DNA of 36,062 nt, from assembly GCA_035490315.1 (NCBI GenBank), contig DATHET010000291.1, positions 1-36,062 of the forward strand. Reading direction: 5' to 3'. Every line of letters starts with the position of its first letter. The stretch's first letter is position 1. The notes under the pieces were generated by a model. The model was not told where the DNA came from and did not search any database. It saw only the letters and a program-made list of their open reading frames with translations. The position numbers were made by a program, and so were the translations under genes. Source of the stretch: JADJQU01 sp035490315. GTDB lineage: Bacteria > Planctomycetota > UBA1135 > GCA-002686595. This document shows positions 15,632-22,975 of the stretch, piece after piece.

Positions 15632-16639
15632 TCAGTTCGAGGTCTGCTTCGTCGCGTCCTCGACGATCTTGACCAGCATCGCACCGCTGTCGATCGGATC
15701 CCCGGGCAGCCCGCACTCGTAATCGGCGGTGAAATGCGTCTTGCCCTCGAGCGTGACCGCGTCGGCGTGCCCGCCGGCCTTGCGGATCTCGTCCGCCATG
15801 CGCTCGCTGAGCAATCGTGACGGCAGCTTCCCCTCGCCCGCGCTGACGAAGACATAGTGCACCGCCGCGGCCGCTTCCTGCACGTGATGGATCGGCGACG
15901 CATCCTCGAGCCCCGCCTGATCCGTTCCGAAATTCTTCTCGACGTACGGCTTGTACATCCCCGCTTCGGCAATCTTCGCCGGCAGGTCATAGGCACCGCC
16001 GCTCCAGCACACGACGCCGCGCAGGTCCGAAGGAGACATCCCGACTCCCGCCAGCGGCCTCGGGTCGAGTCCGACCATGCTCACGATGTGACAGCCCGCG
16101 GAGTGCCCCATGAGCACGATGCGATTGGGCGAGCCGCCGTAGTCAGCGATGTGGTCATGGACCCAGCGCAGGGCCGCTGCGACGTCGTTGACCTGGGCCG
16201 GATGCTTGGCGACGTCGCTCAGACGATAATTGACGCTGACCAGGACGATTCCGCGCTCGTTGAGCAGCTTGGGTTTGTACGAAACCTCGGACTTGTCGCC
16301 CTTGGCCCATTCGCCGCGGTGAACGTAGACGACGACAGGCGCGTCGGACGCTTTTTCCGGCGTGTAGATGTCGAGAGTCTGCTGCTCGGTCGCGTGCTCG
16401 ACGAAGGGCACGTTCCAGGTGATGCGACTGCCGACGGCGACCACGGGAGCGCGAGGCGGTTGAGCTGCTTTCGCGGCGGCGGGCGCCTCGGCGGGCGTTG
16501 CTCCGGAGGGTGCGACAGGCGCGGCCTCAGGTTTCGCGTCGGGCGCAGCAACGGGCGCAGCCGATTGGACCTCAGGCCAGAAATGAAGGGCGCCAGCGGC
16601 GACGACGAGTCCAAGAAGAAATGCGGCGGGAACTTTCAT
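15632..16639 (-). CDS. Membrane-anchored or secreted alpha/beta-hydrolase (esterase family)
   Basis: 335 residues from ATG 16639. A hydrophobic N-terminal segment (1-20) is followed by a Pro/Ala linker to about residue 65, then an alpha/beta-hydrolase domain of the carboxylesterase/feruloyl-esterase-like group. The nucleophile is S170 in GHSAG and the histidine is H292 in KTHFT. The oxyanion motif, usually HGGGW, reads HRGEW (about 107-111). The usual acidic residue region reads AGEGKLPSR, so the catalytic acid may be the Glu there. It acts on an ester outside the cytoplasm; the substrate is unknown. It starts 5 bases after the stop of the upstream 16645-18552 gene, so the two form an operon and may work on the same surface material. 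Confidence 0.88.
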   Translation of the reverse strand: MKVPAAFLLGLVVAAGALHFWPEVQSAAPVAAPDAKPEAAPVAPSGATPAEAPAAAKAAQPPRAPVVAVGSRITWNVPFVEHATEQQTLDIYTPEKASDAPVVVYVHRGEWAKGDKSEVSYKPKLLNERGIVLVSVNYRLSDVAKHPAQVNDVAAALRWVHDHIADYGGSPNRIVLMGHSAGCHIVSMVGLDPRPLAGVGMSPSDLRGVVCWSGGAYDLPAKIAEAGMYKPYVEKNFGTDQAGLEDASPIHHVQEAAAAVHYVFVSAGEGKLPSRLLSERMADEIRKAGGHADAVTLEGKTHFTADYECGLPGDPIDSGAMLVKIVEDATKQTSN

Positions 16640-16644
16640 GGACC

Positions 16645-18552
16645 TCAGAGGATGATGGGAGCGATCGAATTCGTGAGCCAGCGCGGGCCGGATTGCGGCA
16701 GGACGTAGTTCTGGACATGGAGCGCGGCTCCCTGCAGGGCGGGCGTGCTCGTGAGGTCCAAGGAGTACTCGAGCAGACCGCTCGCGGGCACCGTTCCGAT
16801 CGGAATGCGCCGGAAAATGCTGGCCGGATCGAGGTACAGAGTTCCTGCGAGAGGCACGGGGATGTAGGCGTGTTGCAGGGCGAGCATCGCGATCACGCTG
16901 CTGCCCGCCGGCGCGGACTGGAAGAGCCGCAGGGGCGCGTTCAACGGCTGCAACCGCGAGAACTCCGGAAAGCGCGACAGGGTCGAGAGCGAGCCGTGGC
17001 CCGAGTACGCGTAGATGTGCGAGCTGGTGATCAGGAAGCCGCAGGCATCGTTGGCGTCGAGCTGCTGGAACGCGCCGTGCACTCGGATGCTGCTCCAGAC
17101 GTTGTTCATCAGGCCGAAGCCGCGGGCCATCGTTCCGTCGAAGCCGACGAAGGTCTGGCGCCAGATGTCGTGACCCACGAGCGGCGCCGAGGTCTGGATC
17201 GTGGCCCAGCGCACGAGCACCGGGTCGAACACGCGCACCTGCAAGCCCTCGAACGCGGCGAACACGTCGCCCGTGTTCGGCGCATCGAAGGTGTAGGGCG
17301 ACGTCATCGGTTGCACGACCCAGTCGCCCGTCCTGCCCGAGAAACCGGTGCATTGCTGCGCTTCCGTGAGGACCACGGCGTTGCGCAGCACGGTGACTTG
17401 AACTTGCGGCCCGAGCGCGACGGGCGCGGACCAGGTGCCGAGCACCGAGCTGTAGGCATGGCCGACGCTTCCATCGCCGATCCAGACCATCGCGTCGTTC
17501 ATCGTGATCGTGAATGCACCGGGGATCGTCGCGGAGAAGGCGCCGGTCACGACCGAGAAGGCGGTCACTCCGGCGGAATCCTGCACGGCTAGGACTTCGT
17601 CGTCGATCGACACCGCTGGGCCGAACTGGAAGGTTTGAGATTGGAAGATGTTCTGACTGCTGGAATAAGCAACGACATCCGAGCCCGCTGTCGCGGCAGC
17701 CACGTAGCGGCCCGGGATGAAGCTGAAGCCCGCGGGCGGCGTGTGTTGATTGAACGTTCCCGTGCAGGAGCTGAACGCGATGAGGTCCCCGCCGTCCTGG
17801 AACATCGCGTAGCCGCGCTCGATCGCGAGTGCGACGCCGTTCACGAAACCGTGGGACGCCCAGGTGTTCGTGTGCGCCGAGAAGCCCGCGGCACCGGTCG
17901 TGCTCCAAGCGACCGCGAGGTCACCTCCGACGAAGATCGTCGAGCCCACAGGCGCTTGCACCGGTACCCAATTCCCGTAATACGTGCTGATCCCGTAAAC
18001 GTTCCCGCCATCGTCGATGATGCCCGTCGTCTGGGAAATCACGATGTTGGGCGTCGTGGTGATCAGCGCCTGGTGATGCCACTTTCCGTCGAAGGCCGAG
18101 AATGCCCAGGCGTCCGTGCCGAGCACGGCGATCGACAGCCAGCAACTCGAAAGCTGACCGTTGAAGACGGTCGCCGCCGCGGGGAGCTGCAGGGTTTCGA
18201 CACCCGCGTTGCGCGTCGTGTATCCGTGGATCGTCGTGCCGTCCTGGATGGTCACGTAATCGTTGAACTGCCTGACCTGCGCTGCCGTAGACACGGGAAC
18301 GACGGTCCAACGCGCCGTGATCGCCGACCACAGATGGACCTGACTCGGCGTCTGGTACACCGTGGAAGTTCCGAGGCTCTTGACGCTTCCCGGGCCGCCG
18401 AAGTCAAGCGGAAGCGGGCTCTCGATCCAGCCGGATCGTTCCCCGACGGAGTTTGCCGCAAGCGATTGCGGTGAAGCGGAGGCGGAGGGGCAATCGATGC
18501 CCAGGCAGAGCGCCGCGATGAGGATCGCGGCGCGCGCGGAGAACTGCGACAT
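16645..18552 (-). CDS. Large secreted protein of planctomycete type, propeller-like
   Basis: 635 residues with a signal peptide (AAILIAALCLGIDCPSASAS, cleavage near SAS-P). The body is built of short beta-strand repeats with aromatic-rich motifs (VHLWSAITARW, AWAFSAFDGKW, VYGISTYYGNWV, AYSSVLGTW), one every 50 residues or so, suggesting a propeller of 7 or more blades. The last 90 residues (GTLYLDPASIFRRIPIG, then a strand-rich end) resemble the C-terminal domain seen in secreted proteins of this lineage. No enzymatic motif. It is the first gene of a two-gene unit with the esterase. No good ribosome-binding site is seen upstream of ATG 18552, which is common in planctomycetes. Confidence 0.85.
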   Translation of the reverse strand: MSQFSARAAILIAALCLGIDCPSASASPQSLAANSVGERSGWIESPLPLDFGGPGSVKSLGTSTVYQTPSQVHLWSAITARWTVVPVSTAAQVRQFNDYVTIQDGTTIHGYTTRNAGVETLQLPAAATVFNGQLSSCWLSIAVLGTDAWAFSAFDGKWHHQALITTTPNIVISQTTGIIDDGGNVYGISTYYGNWVPVQAPVGSTIFVGGDLAVAWSTTGAAGFSAHTNTWASHGFVNGVALAIERGYAMFQDGGDLIAFSSCTGTFNQHTPPAGFSFIPGRYVAAATAGSDVVAYSSSQNIFQSQTFQFGPAVSIDDEVLAVQDSAGVTAFSVVTGAFSATIPGAFTITMNDAMVWIGDGSVGHAYSSVLGTWSAPVALGPQVQVTVLRNAVVLTEAQQCTGFSGRTGDWVVQPMTSPYTFDAPNTGDVFAAFEGLQVRVFDPVLVRWATIQTSAPLVGHDIWRQTFVGFDGTMARGFGLMNNVWSSIRVHGAFQQLDANDACGFLITSSHIYAYSGHGSLSTLSRFPEFSRLQPLNAPLRLFQSAPAGSSVIAMLALQHAYIPVPLAGTLYLDPASIFRRIPIGTVPASGLLEYSLDLTSTPALQGAALHVQNYVLPQSGPRWLTNSIAPIIL

Positions 18553-18740
18553 GGGGGAGCGTGGTCGGGGGCCGTGGGATGCAGCGCACGAAGACTTGCG
18601 CTGACGCGGGCCACCGAACGCTCCGACCCTTCAGGAGTTCAGCGAAGATTACGTTTTCATGTCCGCGCTCACGATCGCGCGGGACGCCGGCGGGTTGCGA
18701 GCGATGCGCGCATTGCCCCCACCGAGGATGTAAAGGGAAT

Positions 18741-19247
18741 CTACGAAGACTCGGGTGCCGACTTCGCGAGACTGCGCTCCTGGTAGATCCCGGGCACGTT
18801 TCCCGAGAGATCGCGGAAGCGCGCGATGATCTCCGGACTGTCCTTCCGCATGGGCTGGACGATCTCGCCGCCGCTCGCGACGAGTGCCACGGAAATCGCC
18901 GCGGCGTCGTCCATCATGATGTAGATCAGGAGTCCGGGAGCGCTCTGCGGCGGTCGGCCGAGCACCCAGGTGCCGCTGACTTGACCGACCCCGTCGTCGA
19001 AGGCGATCGAACCATCGCCGCGGCGCCTGGTCTTCCATCCGAAGACCTTGGAGTAGAACTCCGCGGAGCGCGCGATGTCGATGGACGGGATCTCGAGGTA
19101 GAAAATCTTGCCGTTCGCCAGTGTGGGAGGCGTCGGAACTCCTTTCTGGCGCGCGATCCTGCCAGAGCGACGGTGTTCCCCGAAGGCGAGGGTGCGCAAT
19201 TCGATTTCGCGGCCTAAAGCAAGCCCTTTTTGAGGTTCCAGTCCCAA
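18741..19247 (-). CDS. VOC (glyoxalase/bleomycin-resistance fold) family protein
   Basis: The frame from ATG 19247 gives 168 residues, but the family domain only begins at about residue 43 (ANGKIFYLEIP, then ARSAEFYSKVFGW and GTWVLGRPPQSAP). The first 38 residues do not resemble the family. A strong AAAGGAG at 19139-19145 lies 5 bases before an in-frame ACG (19133), which would give the usual start M-P-P-T-L-A-N-G. The real protein may therefore be about 130 residues from a rare ACG codon or a mutated ATG. VOC proteins bind a metal and act on small molecules (isomerisation, dioxygenation, resistance). No specific substrate can be assigned. The 188-base gap to 18552 contains no gene. Confidence 0.8.
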   Translation of the reverse strand: MGLEPQKGLALGREIELRTLAFGEHRRSGRIARQKGVPTPPTLANGKIFYLEIPSIDIARSAEFYSKVFGWKTRRRGDGSIAFDDGVGQVSGTWVLGRPPQSAPGLLIYIMMDDAAAISVALVASGGEIVQPMRKDSPEIIARFRDLSGNVPGIYQERSLAKSAPESS

Positions 19248-19343
19248 CCCGGGAATCGCGATCCGCGCTCGGTCGTCGAAAGCTCATGGCGCGCGACTGC
19301 GGCGACGATCAGTCGTGCGGGAACGATGGCTGGACCCCGATAG

Positions 19344-19742
19344 ATGTTGCTTCTCAAGTCGGCCTCGGCCTTGCTGCCCGCTGCGGTTCTTGCGATCCCG
19401 ATCGCATCCATCTTCCTCGATTGGCGAATTGCCGATGGGAATCACGCGATCATCGCGTACGCGCTCTTCGGATTCGGAGCGCTGGTCAGCATCTTCAACT
19501 TCTATCTGTCAATCCTCCGCCGCCCGTTGTGGATCGCTCGCGGACGAAGTCCACACGAGATCCGATTCGTCTCCGGCATTCCACTGCTCGGAAGGCTGGT
19601 CCTGGCCGGTCTCGCGCTCGCACCTGCAAGCCTTGTCCTGAGCTGCGCAAGCCTGCTGCTCGTGCTCGCGGACACCGGCAACATCGGTTGGTTCATCGTC
19701 GCGATCTGGAGAGACGATTCTTTCTGGCGCGCGAAGCAGTAG
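19344..19742 (+). CDS. Four-helix integral membrane protein of unknown function
   Basis: 132 residues from ATG 19344. Hydrophobic segments at about 8-25, 34-57, 81-105 and 108-122 predict four membrane helices, with a basic loop (RRPLWIARGRSPHE) between the second and third. No conserved motif recognised. It is flanked by gaps and appears monocistronic. The 270-base stretch after it (19743-20013) holds no gene; two TTCCAGATT copies occur near 19850-19880. Confidence 0.75.
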   Translation: MLLLKSASALLPAAVLAIPIASIFLDWRIADGNHAIIAYALFGFGALVSIFNFYLSILRRPLWIARGRSPHEIRFVSGIPLLGRLVLAGLALAPASLVLSCASLLLVLADTGNIGWFIVAIWRDDSFWRAKQ

Positions 19743-20013
19743 ACGCTTCGCCGTCGCGCCTCCGACGGCCCGAGCAAGGATTCGTAAAGACGGATCCGCG
19801 CTACCTGATTTCGATTACGCAGAAGAGTTGAGCGCAAGAAACGTACCTTTCCAGATTCGGGGCAAACGTTCCAGATTTCGCCGCTACGAATTCTCGCGAG
19901 CTTGAGCGCGCGAAGCAGCGGACCTACTGCGCTCGAGCGGTGTTCGGCAGCTCGCGCAACCCATCTCTGCGCGAGTGCGAGGTGTCAACTGAACTCCTTT
20001 CCGCAGGACTCTC

Positions 20014-21105
20014 ATGTTCTCTCAACAATTGCGTTCGAGGCAGGCTCTGAAGTGCGCGGTGGCGATCTGCGCCGTTTCATCGATCGGTGCGATGTATGTC
20101 GGGCTCGGCACGGGTTATCAGCAGCAGAATCTGGTGACCGATGGTTTCTATGAAGCACCGACCGTCGATCCGAACCTGGTCAATCCCTGGGGTCTGGTTC
20201 CCAATCCCAATGGCGTGTGGTGGATCTCGGACGAGGCGACTGGAAAATCGACGCTGTACGACGGCGACGGCAACACGCTTCCTCTGGTCGTCGACGTTCC
20301 GGCGCCGAATTTCCTGGGCAGCGGCGAGCCGACCGGCATCGCTTTCAACTCGACGCAATCCTTCGTGATGATCGATGGCCCGAACAGCGCCCCGGCCCTG
20401 TTCCTTTTCGCCGGAATCGACGGCGTGATTTCCGGATGGGCGCCGACTCTTCCGCCGCCCGCGCCTTCGACGGCGGCCCATGTCGTGATCGATAGCTCCG
20501 GGCAGGGCGCGGGCTACTTCGGAGTGGCGATCAACACGTTCAATCCTCCGCGTCTCTATGCAGCCGACTTCTTCAATGCACGCATCAATGGCTTCGACGG
20601 CACGTTCCAACCGCTGACGTTGCCGGGAACCTTCACGGATCCCGCAGTGCCCGCCGGCTACGCGCCTTTCAACATCATGAGCTTCGGCGAGCACCTGTTC
20701 GTCGCCTACGCGCTCAAGGATGCCCAGGGAGAAGAAGTGCCGGGCCCGGGCAACGGCTTCGTCAGCGTCTTCACGCGCAACGGAGCCTTGGTGTCGAGCC
20801 TGATCCGCAAGGGCAAATTGAATGCTCCGTGGGGCATGGCGATGTCGCCGGGCGATTTCGGACAGTTCAGCAATTGCCTGCTCGTCGGCAACTTCGGCGA
20901 CGGACGCATCAACGCCTACGATCCTCTGACCGGTCACTTCCGCGGCACGCTGCTGCGCGCGAACGGACGGCCGATCCACGCGGATGGCTTGTGGGGAATC
21001 AGCTTCGGTAACGGAGCCGGGGCGAGCCCGAGCAACGTGCTGCATTACACCGCGGGTCCCGCGGACGAAGCGCACGGCGTGTTCGGCCGGATCGACTCGC
21101 TCTGA
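20014..21105 (+). CDS. TIGR03118-type secreted propeller protein
   Basis: 363 residues from ATG 20014, with GCAGGA upstream. A hydrophobic N-terminal stretch (LKCAVAICAVSSIGAMYVGL) acts as signal or anchor. The sequence then follows the TIGR03118 pattern: NLVTDGFYEAPTVDPNLVNP, WGLVPNPNGVWWISD, AADFFNARINGFDGTF, LNAPWGMAMSPGDFG and LLVGNFGDGRINAYDP. These are blades of an NHL-like propeller. Members are secreted and of unknown function. The product is full length by family standards. Confidence 0.88.
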   Translation: MFSQQLRSRQALKCAVAICAVSSIGAMYVGLGTGYQQQNLVTDGFYEAPTVDPNLVNPWGLVPNPNGVWWISDEATGKSTLYDGDGNTLPLVVDVPAPNFLGSGEPTGIAFNSTQSFVMIDGPNSAPALFLFAGIDGVISGWAPTLPPPAPSTAAHVVIDSSGQGAGYFGVAINTFNPPRLYAADFFNARINGFDGTFQPLTLPGTFTDPAVPAGYAPFNIMSFGEHLFVAYALKDAQGEEVPGPGNGFVSVFTRNGALVSSLIRKGKLNAPWGMAMSPGDFGQFSNCLLVGNFGDGRINAYDPLTGHFRGTLLRANGRPIHADGLWGISFGNGAGASPSNVLHYTAGPADEAHGVFGRIDSL

Positions 21106-21134
21106 GCCAGATCGTTTTCGAATCGAGGGGAGAG

Positions 21135-21159
21135 GAGTCGACGCTCAGCGCGTCGACTC
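21135..21159. terminator. Bidirectional hairpin between convergent genes
   Basis: GAGTCGACGC and GCGTCGACTC form a perfect 10-bp stem with a 5-base loop, midway between the 20014-21105 gene and the leftward PolX gene ending at 21193. T-rich sequence (TTCGTTCC) follows on the plus side. Confidence 0.65.
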
Positions 21160-21192
21160 TTCGTTCCTGACCCGTACGCCATTCAGCTTCGA

Positions 21193-22914
21193 TCAGGGAT
21201 GGACAGCCTCCGCGAATTCGGCGGGCCCAAGGGTGTTCAGCACATCGCGCGCTCGCAACCAGCCGCGCCGCGCCATGTCGACGCCCCAGCGCACGTTCTG
21301 CAGCGCTGCCGTCGAATGGGCGTCCGTCGATACGACGAAGGGGATTCGCCGCAACCTCGCCTCGCGGATCCAGCGCGGCGCGAGGTCGAGTCGATTCGGA
21401 TCGCCGTTGACCTCGATCGCGGCGCGCGACTTCGCGACCGCATCCAGCACTTCGTCCATGTGGCATTCGAAGGGCGGCCGGCTGAGCACGTAGCGCCCGA
21501 GAGCGTGCCCCCAGATCTTGAACAGCGGATTGCGCATCGCGCGGACGAGCCGGGCGGTCATCTCGTCCGCGTTCATCTTGTGGCGGCGATGGATGCTCGC
21601 AACGATGACGTCGAGCCTTTTCAACACGGATTGCGGATAGTCGAGCGCGCCGTCCTGGAGGATGTCGCATTCGCTGCCGTGGAGCAGACGGATCGTGACC
21701 TTTTCCTGCACGCGAGCGATCTCGTCGGCCTGTCTTTCCAGGCGATCGAGCTCGAGGCCATTGGCATAGGTCGCCGACCGGGAATGGTCGGTGATGGTCA
21801 TGTAACGAAGCCCGAGCGCCTCGGCGGCCTGCGCCATCTGCTCGATGGTGTGCTTGCCGTCGGAGTAATCGGTGTGGCAATGCACGACTCCCTGGATGTC
21901 CTCGACACGCACCAGGTCCGTGGGAATCCGGCCCTTCGCGGCAGCCTCGAATTCGCCAGTGTCCTCGCGCAGCTCGGGCGGCACGAAGTCCAGGTCGAGA
22001 TGACTGTACAGTGCCTCCTCGTTCGCGATCGACAATTTACGGCGGCCCTTGCGAAGCGCGAGATCGTCGAGGACCAGTCCCTTGTCCGTCGCGCGCTGCG
22101 CAAGCTTCGCGAGGTGGGCGGGCGAGCCAGTCGAGTCGACCAGAGCAACGGCGAAATCCGCGGGCTCGACGACTCGAACATGGGCATCGAGTCCGCCGAG
22201 CTGATGCAAGATGAAACGATCCGCGCCTATCTGCTCGATCGTCGCAACTCCCGGAATCCGTTGCGCATGGGAGACGACGGCGTCCGCGTCCTTGGATCCG
22301 ACGACGATGTCCAGGCGTTCGATCGTCTCCTCGCGGCGGCGCAGGGTGCCAGCCACCTCGACCAGGACCACGGAGCGATGCCGGCGCAGGTGCTCGCAAA
22401 GCGTGAATCCCTGGGCCACCGCCTGCGGCAGGATCACGACTTGGCCGTGCGGGACCAGCGCGTCGATGCGTTCGATGAGCTTGCGCTCGCTCTTCACGCC
22501 GAAGCCAGGCAGGGATCGGACGCGGCCTTCCTCGCACGCGCTCCGCAGACCGGCGAGCGTCGTGACACAGAGCGCTTCGTGCACGAGGCGGATGCGCGGC
22601 AGGGAGAGGACGGAGGAAAGCTCGAGGGTGCCGCTCGGGTATTGCTTGCGCAGCTTCTCGAGCAGCGCCGAGCGTCCGGTCCGCAGGGACTCCTCGAGGA
22701 CTCGCGCGATCCCGGGGCCCACGCCAGGAAGGCTGGTCAGTCGGCCGGTTAGCGCCAGGGCTTCGAAGTCTGGGACCCCTTCGACGACGTTGGCTGCGCG
22801 CTGATAAGCCTGAGTCCGGAATCGATTCCCGTTCTCCATGGCGAGCAGGGCGCCGATCTCGCGGAGCGTCTCCGCCGCCTCCATCCTCGCCGTCCGATCC
22901 TCGGTCGTTGCCAC
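21193..22914 (-). CDS. polX: PolX-family protein: degraded polymerase site, intact PHP nuclease
   Basis: About 563-573 residues. GTG 22914 or ATG 22884 fits the PolX start (EAAETLREIGALLAMENGNR); longer frames overlap the upstream gene. Numbered from 22884: helix-hairpin-helix motifs at about 51-60 (SLPGVGPG) and 124-132 (SLPGFGVKS) bind DNA. The nucleotidyltransferase region reads AGTLRRREETIERLDIVVG at 178-196, where PolX normally has G-S-x-R-R…D-x-D; the first Asp is Arg190 and only Asp192 remains. The third Asp position (VDLRVV in active enzymes) reads AHVRVV, with His235. The PHP exonuclease domain keeps its metal ligands: HCH at 335-337, TDH at 365-367, GSECD, SIH, GHALGR and TDAH. It probably trims DNA ends but cannot polymerise. 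It is the last gene of the minus-strand unit. Confidence 0.9.
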   Translation of the reverse strand: MATTEDRTARMEAAETLREIGALLAMENGNRFRTQAYQRAANVVEGVPDFEALALTGRLTSLPGVGPGIARVLEESLRTGRSALLEKLRKQYPSGTLELSSVLSLPRIRLVHEALCVTTLAGLRSACEEGRVRSLPGFGVKSERKLIERIDALVPHGQVVILPQAVAQGFTLCEHLRRHRSVVLVEVAGTLRRREETIERLDIVVGSKDADAVVSHAQRIPGVATIEQIGADRFILHQLGGLDAHVRVVEPADFAVALVDSTGSPAHLAKLAQRATDKGLVLDDLALRKGRRKLSIANEEALYSHLDLDFVPPELREDTGEFEAAAKGRIPTDLVRVEDIQGVVHCHTDYSDGKHTIEQMAQAAEALGLRYMTITDHSRSATYANGLELDRLERQADEIARVQEKVTIRLLHGSECDILQDGALDYPQSVLKRLDVIVASIHRRHKMNADEMTARLVRAMRNPLFKIWGHALGRYVLSRPPFECHMDEVLDAVAKSRAAIEVNGDPNRLDLAPRWIREARLRRIPFVVSTDAHSTAALQNVRWGVDMARRGWLRARDVLNTLGPAEFAEAVHP

Positions 22915-22975
22915 GAGCTTTCGTAGACCGCCCGATGGCACGGATCCAGCTGCTCGGCCCATTCGCCCAGGCAAC

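Noticed and set aside
21199..22752. 517-codon plus-strand frame opposite PolX
   Set aside because: PolX motifs are unambiguous on the other strand; this is a shadow.
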